Source: Sophora flavescens
Lineage: Eukaryota > Streptophyta > Magnoliopsida > Fabales > Fabaceae
Assembly (NCBI GenBank): GCA_030762895.1
Contig: CM061063.1
Coordinates: 101,082,210-101,146,209, forward strand
Direction of reading: 5' to 3'
Length of the DNA stretch: 64,000 bases
A program made the position numbers and the translations under genes. This document shows positions 11,499 through 22,030 of the stretch, one piece after another; within the stretch, counting starts at the first letter, position 1, and every line of letters begins with the position of its first letter. The notes below the pieces were generated by a model. The model did not search any database and was not told the DNA's origin. It was given only the letters and a program-made list of their open reading frames with translations.

Positions 11499-12632
11499 AA
11501 AACATGTAGACTTAGAATATATCAGAATAATTCATAGTATATCAGAGCAATCAAATAAGCAGATATAGAATATATAAAGCATAAGCAGAGATAAACAGGT
11601 GCAAACAGACATATGCGTATAAAAAAAACTGACTTTTCTTATTAATTTAATTCTCTTCCTTTCTCCCCTTTTTTTGTCATCAAATAAAAAGGTAAAGCAG
11701 TTGAAACATCATTGTCAGTAAAAAGAAAAGAATAAGCTAAGATGAGGGTGGAGGTGGAGGGTTTTGGTTTTGGTTTGGTGGAGGAGCAGGAATCTGTGTA
11801 GGCAAATTTTGGCTTTGCTGAAAACTGAGCATGATGCTCATCATTTGATTCATCATCTGATTTGTGGGGACCAGAGCTTCAGCAACCTGTTCTCTGACTT
11901 GCTCCTTCACTTCTGTTTTTACTCTTTCCTCAATGATCTTACCTATCATCTCTTCAAAGTTTCGAGGTAGAGAGAGTGATGGTCTAGAGCTTTCACCACT
12001 ATCTTGAGCATGACTAGGCAAGGTGTCCAATGCTCTTGAATGTTCAGGTTGATCTTGTGGGTGAATTATTGTGAGAGCCGGAGGTTGAGAAGAGTGCTTA
12101 TTTGAAGTGCTTGGTCTGGGAGTAGACTCAGCAACTTCCTCATGTTCATTTATCAACTCGACTGCTTCATGCTCTACAACAGGTTCCTCAATAGTGATTT
12201 CTTCTTCTGTATGTTCTGATGGAGGTGGTGAAGTAGCAGGTTCTAGAACTGGGTCCTCAAACCACTTAATTTCATCTTCATCTTCTAGAAGAGGACTAAT
12301 GACAGGTAGTCCAAAGATATCATTGATAATGATAAACTTGCAGTCTGAAATACCACATTTTCCTCTGATAGTTGGAATGACTTTCTTTTCTTCTTGAGAC
12401 AGTCCAGAGGAGGAGGCTTTTCTTGTGCGGTGAATAACATGTGATTTCCAGAAGTCACTTGCATGTGCCTTTTCAGAGATTTCTTCAATGGAAATAGATT
12501 GTCAATGATTCAGAAGGGTATAGTCAAAGGGTTATGAATTGAGATCCAGCTTAATTGACTCATCTGCTGGCATATTGTCTTTGAAAATTCTTCTCTTCTT
12601 ATCTTTGTCTTTGTTGAAATCAAGCATTGACA
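11499..12632 (-). pseudogene. SIRE ORF3 fragment (element A or a sibling)
   Basis: Close nucleotide relative of 33,110-34,145 in element B. The clearest piece is the frame 12156-11737. It encodes a Ser/Pro-rich stretch, an acidic-basic helix (EEMIGKIIEERVKTEV), a Gln/Met-rich helix (NQMMNQMMSIMLSFQQSQ) and a Pro/Asn tail. In SIRE-type elements this region lies downstream of pol as a third ORF, often called envelope-like; its function is unknown. Upstream frames here (12,488-12,285 and beyond) are broken. Similarity to B stops near 12,505, and the fragment lies between two direct repeats, so it is separated from any polymerase. Confidence 0.7.
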
Positions 12633-12636
12633 GTCC

Positions 12637-12966
12637 CACAAGTTGTTAGCCTAGCTAGGCTCATCGCAATACCTCTATGTAAGCCTACTCCGGTTCATCA
12701 CCCTACCTTTATAGAGACACCTAATCACAAGACTCTGGTGGTGGTAGACTGGTAATACATCCCCTTGTTGCAAGTGACTGTGTTCACATTGACAAGTCAA
12801 CATGAATGCACACTCTCAACTCCCTATAAATACCACAATCGAAGTGAGTATCTCTCATCTTACTTTTCAATATATAAGAAGAGCTATGTTATTTGAACAC
12901 AAAATTTGGATATCTTATTTTTTATCTTTTTGTATATACGCATTCCAAGAATGCATAAAAAAAACA
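12637..12966. repeat. Right copy of the ~350-bp direct repeat
   Basis: Matches 11,127-11,490 at an offset of 1510 bp, with the same TATA-like motif CCCTATAAATACC. It lacks a block of about 40 bp that lies near the end of the left copy. Flanking sequences beyond the repeats differ. Confidence 0.8.
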
Positions 12967-14250
12967 CAAATGGATATCATATGATGTCCCATTTTTTATG
13001 TTAAAAAAGTATTTGCCGTATAAGGAGGAGCGAGCCTATCACTGACCGAGTAGGACAAGCACGAAGTTCAGGAGACCGAACCTGGTCTAGAGGAGGCCAA
13101 GTAATCTCCAGAACACGGATAATACATTAACGGAGAACTTTTTTTTTTTTTTTTTTCATTTGACAATGTTTTCCCTAAGGTAAGGCTTACTTCAATGTAT
13201 CTGGATAATCAAGACATGCAATGATGCAATAACATTTTAATTAGGTGTCTTGCTAATCAAGAAGAACACTGATTTAAGAATAAAAATACAATTTTTTAAT
13301 GGACTTGTCACGTTACATCACTGACATATCAATAAGGTTTGGTAAGGTGTATAAAGATCCTTTATCGACATTGATTCAGATTAAACAAGTGTGAAATGTG
13401 TAGGATTCATAATTACTAGTTGAATTACTATTGTTGACCATGCGAGATGCTTGGTAAACTTTTTATTTAAAAAATACATGGTGTGGTTGATTTGCAAAAA
13501 TTCAGGGGATTGAACAATATAAAAAATTTTATGTCTTATTTGATTTGAAAAGTGGTCAGGGGACAGGACAAAAAAGGTAGTGAGGGACAGGACAAAAACC
13601 CAAAATTTTGTCCCCCACCAAACCATGGGACAAAAAGTTGTTCCATGGACAGACTAACAAAAGACAAAATTATCCTTACATCTCTATCTCATCTCCTCTC
13701 TTCTCTCTCCCTCTCTCCTCTCTCTCTCCCTCTCTCCTCTTTCCTCCCCCTCTCTCATCTCCCTCCCTCTCTCTCTCCTCTTTCTTTCTTTCCTCTCCCT
13801 CCCTCTCCTCTTTCTCTCTCCTCTCTATCTCTTTCTCTCTCCTCTCTGTCCTCTCTCTACATAATTATACAAGATTATATATTGTATATTTATATATTAA
13901 ATAATATATATTATAAAAGGTATTCCGGTAAATTTAATATTATTTTGTTTGTGTTGTCCATTATCCATCAAACAATGTACAAGATAAAGAATTGTCCTGT
14001 AACTCAAGGATTTGTCCTGTACTGTGCTGTCTAGATACCTTTTGCAAATCAAACGCACCCACAATCTTTGATTGGATAAAAAATCTAATTTTATTTTTAA
14101 AATGAAATTACATTATATTTTATTGATTAAAAATAAATATAAAAAATCATTGATTATAATTACATTATGTTTACATAAGGCATGTTATATAAACTTATTT
14201 AATGACAGTCCGAGATTAATGGAATAAGAGTTGTAGGATTTGTTATCAAC
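12967..14250. other. Non-coding repeat-like region with a CT-rich tract
   Basis: Holds a 17-18-base T run (13,139-13,156), a CT-rich low-complexity tract (13,681-13,860), and inward-facing copies of GGACAGGACAAA (13,559-13,600) and TTGTCCTGT (13,993-14,021) that suggest a MITE-like element of about 450 bp. Frames across the CT tract are low-complexity artefacts. No gene found. Confidence 0.4.
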
Positions 14251-16581
14251 ATCAATCATAAATTAAAGAGCCTGAAGTGGGCAAGGAAACAACAATATAG
14301 TTAAAAAGGAAGCAAATGATGTGATCCATATTTCTATATTCAAACCTAGTGGCCTTTTAACAGTGAAAGTGTTTTTTCAAATTTTGCAGGCCATTAATGC
14401 AGAGAACAATGTTGCTTAAATTGTGGTTTCTTGAAGGGAAATGTATATATTCTTAATTCTTTACCGTCCCAACATTCACTAAAAGGAAAAGCATATGGAG
14501 ATTTGGGATTAACATTTATTGAAAAACAACTGTATAATAATCTCACACTTACATGTAGAAATCTAATGCCAAGCGAACCAACTTTTTTGGTACCATATAA
14601 AATAGGGGAACACTAAAGAAAACTATATGTGCTCTGCCTTGATAACTAAACACAATTTACATGAAATCATGAAAAAGTGAGCTTGAAGTTGAACATATCC
14701 ATAGACATTTCACTTGTGACTAAAAGATAATAAAAGAATGGAAGTTACAACAAACTGATATCAAAACATTATTAGTTCCGGCATACCAAAAATACTCTGC
14801 AAACCTTCAATTGGGCAAAAATGCCATCTTTTCCACAATTTATAGCAATGATTTCAAATACTGAACTTGTTATATAGAGATGGAAACATAAATCATATTA
14901 TATAGAAACCAACCCAAGTACCGTGTCTTCTGATCAATCTTTGAGGATGAGAAAACCCATCACTAATGCCTAATAAGCACCAAAGACAAACTTTCTAAAG
15001 TGACTTTTAACTGTAAGCAACCCCAACAGAACCTTTCCACTTACAATTGCAAAATCTTCAACTCTAATTAGAAGACTTTCCACTATCATAAAAGACATAC
15101 AATACCAACATCCGATATATAACCAAGGTCAACTGCATATCCTTAGAAGATGAATATGTGATCCAGAGCCCAAAACCTTGGTTCAAGGCGACATCAAGTC
15201 CCTCTGGGACTGGTTGTTCCGAAGTTTGAATCCCAGATGAGCTACTTCACCTGAGCTTTAGCCTGCCATCTTACTCCACAATTCAGGACACATACCACCC
15301 TGCAACCCCCAACCCCAATAAAAAGAAAGTTCTGTGATCCATGTGCTGGAAAAAAAAAAACTTCATTCCCATTCTTTGGTATAGAATCCGTTGATCGAAA
15401 TGAGGTAACTAACAATTAGAATAGAATTGTATGTCTTTTCCTCAATGCACATTGATCAGTTGAAGGAACACAGTCAAATGGAAGCATAAATCACAATTAT
15501 TACTATCATTTGATTGATATTCTTTTCTACTGTGATTAATTATCAAAGAAATATCATTGAGACTACAATATAAGTCATTGGGATACTTAATTTAAAAAAA
15601 AAAACAGAGGAACAAAGATGATTGGAAGAGGTGAAGAACAGAACACAAGCTTACATCCTTTCGATAGCATATATAATATTTTGATAGAAGGTGAAATATC
15701 ACCTGAGTTATGAAAATAAATTTTTTCACTAATCCTTTTCATAAGTTGCCTTAACATAATCTAATCTACCGATTTTGGTAAAGAAAAATGTAAGAGAAAA
15801 AGTGAGAAGTCCTCAACTATAAAGAAATGGGTAGCAAATTAAAGCAACACAATATTCTACTGTTAATTTTATAATTCCCAGTACCCTTAACATTGGACTA
15901 TCATAAAGCTTTCAACTTAAGTGGCAAGTTTTGACACCATAATTTAAAAAGAAAAGATGCAACGCACTTGTTCGCATGAAATAAGAGCAAGTCAGGTTTT
16001 CCCTAAGACTAAGTGATCAGGAAATAAGATCTACACAAATAAAAAGCAATTATTTTGCTCATCAGCAAACATGAAAGCCTCCTGCTGCAGTTTAACAAAA
16101 TTAGCAATTGCTTATAAAAAACAGAATTAGTAATTAGACAATAAAATATTGTGAATGAAAGGGGAAAAAAACAGAAATGAGAGATATTATGGATCGAGAA
16201 AGGACCCAAGCTCATTTCCAGGGAAACAAACAGAAAATGAGAAGATGGAAATGAAAGAAAAAATGTATAAGTTGATGATCCATACTCGCATATTCTTTTA
16301 GTTACACTCAAAAAGACTTTGCATCAGAGTTTGACTTAGGTGAGGAAAAGAAGATTTTTCAGAGAGTCGCAAATTCAAGCTTTGTATAATTTTTGATTAT
16401 TCATTTTTATTCCTTATATACATATTCTTGCATAAAAATGCTAAATTTGATTTGTTTACTTATTTTAAAGGGAAAACAAAAGGAGTCAAGTCATGGTAGG
16501 ACTTTAGCAGGTTTACAGTCACTATGTGTAACATAATAAATAAAATTACGAAAGAGCAAAAGAAGAGCAATGCTCTATCAC
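14251..16581. other. AT-rich stretch, no feature identified
   Basis: No convincing coding frame, repeat or transposon end was found. It lies downstream of the exon-like segments at 16.6-17.3 kb on the minus strand, so further exons or a 3' untranslated region of that gene could be hidden here. Confidence 0.35.
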
Positions 16582-17313
16582 CTTCAAATTCAGAAAGTGT
16601 ATGGACAAATCTGTCGTGTAAACTGAGCTGTGTCTGACCAGGGTCAAGAGTGGAGGATTCTTTCACCAAATTTTCACATGCTTGAAAAAGTGCCTAATAG
16701 AATCACCAAAATGCATAAAAGTCATCTAAGAATAAAGGGAAACATACACATTAAGCAACAGAGGAAAAATTTATGATGCTTAAAATCTTAAGACAAGAAA
16801 GAATGGCATGTTCATCTATGATGATTAGAACTAAAAGCAATAAAGGATAAAAAAGGAAAATCTTACAAATTCTTTGTTGCCAGAACCATATCTAGTGTGA
16901 ATCTGGGCAAATGACAAACCAACCATTTTGTCAGATGGTTGTTTAATCAATTCCGAAAGAGGTTCCATGCAGAGAAGTTATAGGCAATAATTTTACCTGG
17001 TGCTCCACTTCGACCAAAGGAAAATCTTCTTCCCCATTGTTTTATTGACCACAAAATTTGACCTTTCTTTTGCAAACTCCACTCAAAATCTGACAACAAA
17101 GATGCAATTAGTATGAAGTGTAAAATCCATCTTGCAAGCTGCAAAATATATACAGTAATCATTATTCGTTTTGCATACATAGCATTGCAATAAGAATAAC
17201 TATTGACAAAATGTGTATTTGGTATTTTTTTAAGGAAAGAATGAATTTTTAGTTACCTGCCTGAAACCACCTTTGCTATTTACAAATGTAGTAGGATTTG
17301 ATGTGTCCATAGC
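16582..17313 (-). CDS. Four exon-like segments of an unidentified gene
   Basis: Minus-strand segments 17313-17257, 17138-16997, 16968-16867 and 16693-16582 are open. Three are bounded on both sides by good splice signals (for example TTTTGCAG|CTTGC and CAG|GTAACT). They encode AMDTSNPTTFVNSK..., LARWILHFILIASLLSDFEW..., MEPLSELIKQPSDKMVGLSF... and ALFQACENLVKESSTLDPGQ.... The third and fourth join in frame across GAATTT|GTAAGA and ATTAG|GCACTT. Between the second and third only 28 bases separate the donor from the ATG, and there is no acceptor, so either an intron has been deleted (pseudogene) or the ATG at 16968 starts a separate transcript. I do not recognise the protein. The second segment has a hydrophobic run that could be a membrane helix. 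No confident continuation was found on either side. Confidence 0.45.
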
Positions 17314-18013
17314 CTGAAAAACGAAGACAAGACCAACCAAACTGAAGAATCAAGCTTTCCTTCCTTGTCTTAGATAACCAAATCTTCTGCTTACTGGGTG
17401 GGTAATGATTGAATATATCAAAGTCCAGCATTAATTGTAATGATATGAAATTCATGGTTTCAATTTTCAACTCATCCCATAGTATTATAGTGAATATTCA
17501 GCAGCATGTTAATAGCGGAAAAGAAAAAGGAAGAAAAAGAATAGTGATGTAACATACAATCTAAGAGGAATCTTCACAAACAGGATAAGTGCACAAAAAG
17601 AAATTTGTTTATCCCCTTAACATAAAAGATATGACAAATCGGTAAAAAATCCATAATTCAGAGTTACATAATACAATAATCTTGTTTCAGAATTTAAGAC
17701 TCAAAAGGAATTTAGACATGAGATGAAGGCAAACAATGAGAAGCAAACAGAAGAGATGTGGTAATGAAATTGAGGGAGAGAATAAAAAAAGTAGGCCTCA
17801 CACCTTGAAAGATTCAAAACAAAAAACCCTTTTGAGTAAACTTGTACAGAGCTGTATTTTAATCACGTCGTGTTGGCTATATTTATTAAAAAACTAAAAA
17901 TTAAAGAGAGCCCCAAAGGTCTCATCAATATACAATAAGACAACCCTCGTAATGTTATATATAATCCATCTAATATTCTCAATATTACATAACTTGACAG
18001 AATCATAGCTAAT

Positions 18014-18074
<61 letters not shown>

Positions 18075-18181
18075 TATATATATATAACTTCATACCCAAT
18101 CAAATGAATTTGAGAAAAATCTAAGGTGCAACTTAAAATTTAGCAACACAAAAGAGAGCAAATGTGTAAAAATCTTACATG
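17314..18181. other. AT-rich region with a TA microsatellite
   Basis: Contains an almost uninterrupted (TA)n run at about 18,017-18,085. Apart from that run I see no genes or transposon ends. Confidence 0.6.
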
Positions 18182-18188
18182 CATTTAC

Positions 18189-18735
18189 CTCTGCAATTTA
18201 ACATCTCCATCAACCATTATACCATCTAATTTAAGTAGTTGACTTGATTCATCAATAGCTCAATCAGACCAAGCACATCTGTTTCTGCAACCTTCCCACC
18301 TTTACTGATTATTGATTCAATAGCATAAACCTAACGAATTCCAAATAACTAATTAATTAGTAATCAACACCTAACTACTCAAAGCATTTAATACAATCCC
18401 ACCTTATTCTAAATCAAGTGTAAAAAAATAACAAAAAAATACCCGTCTTGCAAGCCTATCTACCTCCAACTTCCAAGCCTATCTACTTCCAACTTCCAAG
18501 CTGATTTTAATTTTGAGATAGATTTAGCAGTTTTCTCCATCTTAGCATTCTTCCTCATTTCCAAGTACTTCTTCTCTTTACTAATAGGATCCTCCATCAA
18601 CACTATCTTTGATTTGTCTTTGACCCCAATCATGTAGAGGAACACCTTTGAATCTCTCTCCTTGTCTTTATAATATATAGCTTTTGGTCTTGGTGATGCA
18701 ACCCAGTTGGCCCGAACAACATTTTCTTCGATTCC
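18189..18735 (-). pseudogene. BAG-family co-chaperone pseudogene fragment, copy 1
   Basis: BAG proteins bind Hsp70 through a C-terminal helical BAG domain; plant BAG1-4 types also carry a ubiquitin-like domain. Two exon-like parts are visible. Part 18735-18443 encodes the end of the ubiquitin-like domain (KKMLFGPTGLHHQDQKL) and then, after a frame change at TATATAT, KDKERDSKVFLYMIGVKDKS and on to SKEKKYLEMRKNAKMEK and VDRLG. Part 18330-18189 encodes AIESIISKGGKVAETDVLGL and IELLMNQ. A 5-bp insertion (GTCAA) there shifts the frame away from the expected LLKLDGIMVDGDVKLQ. A 24-bp internal duplication of CTTGGAAGTTGGA... adds a stop near 18,460. The N-terminal exon is absent. The family call is firm and the pseudogene call is strong. 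Confidence 0.85.
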
Positions 18736-18768
18736 CTAATCCCCTATAACATCTCCATCAACATTTAC

Positions 18769-19315
18769 CTCTGCAATTTAACATCTCCATCAACCATTAT
18801 ACCATCTAATTTAAGTAGTTGACTTGATTCATCAATAGCTCAATCAGACCAAGCACATCTGTTTCTGCAACCTTCCCACCTTTACTGATTATTGATTCAA
18901 TAGCATAAACCTAACGAATTCCAAATAACTAATTAATTAGTAATCAACACCTAACTACTCAAAGCATTTAATACAATCCCACCTTATTCTAAATCAAGTG
19001 TAAAAAAATAACAAAAAAATACCCGTCTTGCAAGCCTATCTACCTCCAACTTCCAAGCCTATCTACTTCCAACTTCCAAGCTGATTTTAATTTTGAGATA
19101 GATTTAGCAGTTTTCTCCATCTTAGCATTCTTCCTCATTTCCAAGTACTTCTTCTCTTTACTAATAGGATCCTCCATCAACACTATCTTTGATTTGTCTT
19201 TGACCCCAATCATGTAGAGGAACACCTTTGAATCTCTCTCCTTGTCTTTATAATATCTAGCTTTTGGTCTTGGTGATGCAACCCAGTTGGCCCGAACAAC
19301 ATTTTCTTCGATTCC
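18769..19315 (-). pseudogene. BAG-family co-chaperone pseudogene fragment, copy 2
   Basis: Repeats copy 1 at +580 bp, with parts at 19315-19023 and 18910-18769, and carries the same frame change, the same 24-bp internal duplication and the same GTCAA insertion. No N-terminal exon was found upstream of it up to 19,720. Confidence 0.85.
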
Positions 19316-19330
19316 CTAATCCCCTATAAC

Positions 19331-19720
19331 AACATAAGCACAAAACAAACACAGTAAGTAAAAGTGAATTCCTCGTTGCCTTTTGCTGGATGTTAGGGTT
19401 TTGATAATTCCTCAAGGAATTATTCTAATATCACTATTACATGGGTCAAGTAAAAACATAACATTTAACGAAAATGAGCTGGAAAAAAAAAATACCCCTT
19501 AATGAATTCACTCATCCATTTTTGTTTTTGTCTTTTACAATTCCCATTTTTTGTTAGCAAGCATAAAAAAAACCCATTGGAAAATTAAAATCCAAACAAC
19601 ACCGTTTTAGGTTTTACCTTAAACAAACACATAACTTTTTTTTTTTGGGTTACAAAAGGGAACCAAACACTTCAATTGAAGGCTAAGGAGAAGAAGAACC
19701 ATATACCCAGAGAGAGAAAA
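19331..19720. other. Intergenic spacer, no feature identified
   Basis: AT-rich sequence with short homopolymer runs, between the BAG duplication and a SIRE-type LTR. Nothing else recognised. Confidence 0.4.
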
Positions 19721-19721
19721 A

Positions 19722-21000
19722 CCTGAAATATACAACTATAAACATGAGAAGGGGGTTGAATTGTGTTTACCAGAATTTAAACAAAGTTGAAAACTTTTCG
19801 CATACAGAAACTTGGTTCAGACAAGTGGAAAGATACAGGACAAACGGGTGACATGTCTGATGAAATTTTAACAGTGATTTAGACAAACACACCACTTGAA
19901 AAACATATAAGAAAACTAAGGCAACTAAAGAGTTTATAAGGAAAGAGAGATTGACACGGCTATTTATCCCGGTTCACTCTTCAAAGCAAAGAGCTACGTT
20001 CAATCCTTGGCAGCACTAAGTTTTATCCACTACAACTGATCAGGTTACAGACTCCAAGTATTGTTTGCACCTATAGCCTCTTCAGGCTCCAAGACAAGTA
20101 TTCTTTGCACACCTAGCCTCTTCAGGCTCCAAGATAAGTACTCTTTGCACACTTAGCCTCTTAAGGCTCACTCAGGTTTGTTTAAGAGATTTGGTTTGTA
20201 ATAAATACAACTTCAGACAGACAGAACTTTCACTAACACTCAGAGAGTGGTTTAAATGTAAAGCTTAGGAAAATGTGCGTAATAACTTCAAATGATTGAA
20301 GAATACGGAATGAAAGAATGAAGATATTAATGCTCAGAGTAATGGCTCTTTAATGCTATGTGTATTCTCTATGCTTCATCTTCAATGACTTCTGTATTTA
20401 TAGTCTTCAAGCATTTAGGATCCGTTAGAGACATTCCCTCAGATGTTGGCTTCAAGCAGAACTTCATTAAATGCAATAGAGTCGTTCTGGGCAGCCATTA
20501 ATGCAATAGGAATGTTGGTTGTACTCTAACATGAAGGATCATGGCTTTATGCATCGTGATACAGCCATATCAGAGTTGTGCAGAGAGTTTTTTGTACTTT
20601 ACTGAGTACAATTCCCTTTCTGTGTAAGCACCAGAGGTACTAGGGAATTAAGCATGTTGGAAGCATTCTTTAACTGGTCTTTGGTTCTGATAAGTAACTT
20701 CAAACTTTTCTTGATAGGCGTGAGACTGAGTAGGAGAGAAGGCTTCAAGTCTCTTTCTGATGGGACAGCCAACAAAAGCTGGTTTGGTCCTTGATTCTTT
20801 AACGAGTAACCTCAGACAAGTGTAGGAACTCGTGGGGAGACAAGTTGAAGACGTATCTTGAAAGAAGTCAATAATCATAGTCAACAGACAGGTTGACTTT
20901 CGCTTATCCAGACAGGTAGTCACTTATGAGCAGATAGATGATTCTTACAGTTTTAATCTGCACACTAGATAGATAGGTTAGCAACCAATATGAATGTTAA
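19722..21000 (-). mobile_element. Diverged SIRE-type copia LTR (fragment or solo)
   Basis: Carries the same end signature as LTRs A and B (GAGAAGGGGGTTGAATTGTG at about 19,746). It shows the same order of phrases: CCGGTTCACTC, AGAGCTACGT, CCTCTTCAGGCTC. The middle has about three units of a 40-bp tandem repeat centred on GCCTCTTCAGGCTCCAAG (20,076, 20,116, 20,156). No internal retrotransposon sequence adjoins it. The right boundary is approximate and I could not pair a target duplication. Confidence 0.6.
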
Positions 21001-21446
21001 TTAAATCATTAACCAATATTTAGTTCTCATCAAGACTTAGGGAAATGCACATCAGACATTTTAGAGACTTAACAAAACCAACTTTCATGTTGGAGAGAAG
21101 AAAATGGGACTCCAAAAATGACGTCGAGCTCAACCCCGGAGGTATCATACTGCACGGTGAAGAACTCCAAAAAAACGCTGAGGGAGGAGGAAGCGAGGAG
21201 CGATGACGAGGGTCTCTGAGGTCAAAAAGGAAAGGGGGGAATGGGGAGTCTTGCGGGAGGGAGAAAGAAGTAAATGGTCTTGTTTTTCTGGTATAGCAAG
21301 AAATGAGAAGCGGAGTTTCTTTGGGTATTGTCAAGATGTGATGGTTTGACATTTCTTTTCCCAAAAGCAAAGGAGGAAACGTGTTTGACATTTTCTAGCT
21401 AACTTCTAAAAATAATAATGAAGGCTAATCACTTTTTATCCAGAAG

Positions 21447-21481
<35 letters not shown>

Positions 21482-22030
21482 GAAGTAAAGGAAGGCATAA
21501 AAAAAAGAAAAATGGCAAAATTCCCAAAGTGACACGTCTCATACTCATACTACTATTGTACTACAATAAAAAAACCTCTATTTTGTTTACACGTGTATAT
21601 TGATGCAATAAGTATACATTAATCTAAATATACATCGGTGCAGTTTTCACTAGTTTGCTAATTGCTATAGTCCTAGCATGACTACCATCAATCTATTTCT
21701 TTGCTCTCTTTTTAGCATGACACATTTGACATACACTTCATGTGTGTTTGGTTCAACCGTGGGACTGCAGAATTGACTTTGTCTCCTATCAAATGTGATT
21801 TTAGTAAAAATTGATTTTACCTTTAAAAGTGATTTTGACTAGAAGCTACATAAAATAACTTTTACGTTAAGTTAAAAAATTTAGACTAAGTTTTACATCA
21901 AACTTGCTTTCAAAATAAAAACATCCAAACATAAATTATTTCACTTGAAACGCAATTATAACCATATCATTTTTACAAAATCAATTTCATTCAAAATCAC
22001 GTTTATCAAATACTTATCCGAATACATATT
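21001..22030. other. Non-coding region with ATA microsatellite and MITE-like piece
   Basis: An (ATA)n run lies at about 21,449-21,480. The stretch about 21,745-22,020 resembles common plant MITE-like repeats (GTGTGTTTGGTTCAACCG, then AAATGTGATTTTAG and AAATCACGTTTATC facing inward). The 123-codon minus frame at 21,391-21,020 has no recognisable features. Confidence 0.4.

Larger units (their letters stand above)
18182..19330. repeat. Near-perfect 580-bp tandem duplication
   Basis: Bases 18,182-18,750 and 18,762-19,330 match over about 569 bp at an offset of 580. I noticed a single difference (TATATAG at 18,670 versus TATCTAG at 19,250). Each copy holds the same piece of a BAG-type gene, including the same disabling mutations, so the gene fragment was already dead when the segment duplicated. 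Confidence 0.95.

Noticed and set aside
13552..14034. Overlapping frames rich in Ser, Leu and Pro
   Set aside because: They are produced by the CT-rich low-complexity tract at 13,681-13,860 and have no protein features.
15180..15300. Phrases like TAGCTCATCTGGGATTCAAAC suggesting a tRNA or SINE
   Set aside because: Box-like motifs are present, but no cloverleaf, A box or 3' tail could be assembled.
18017..18090. TA run encoding a poly-Ile/Tyr frame
   Set aside because: Simple dinucleotide microsatellite.
21020..21391. 123-codon minus-strand open frame
   Set aside because: No recognisable domain, biased Ser/Pro composition, and it lies beside a retrotransposon LTR; probably chance.
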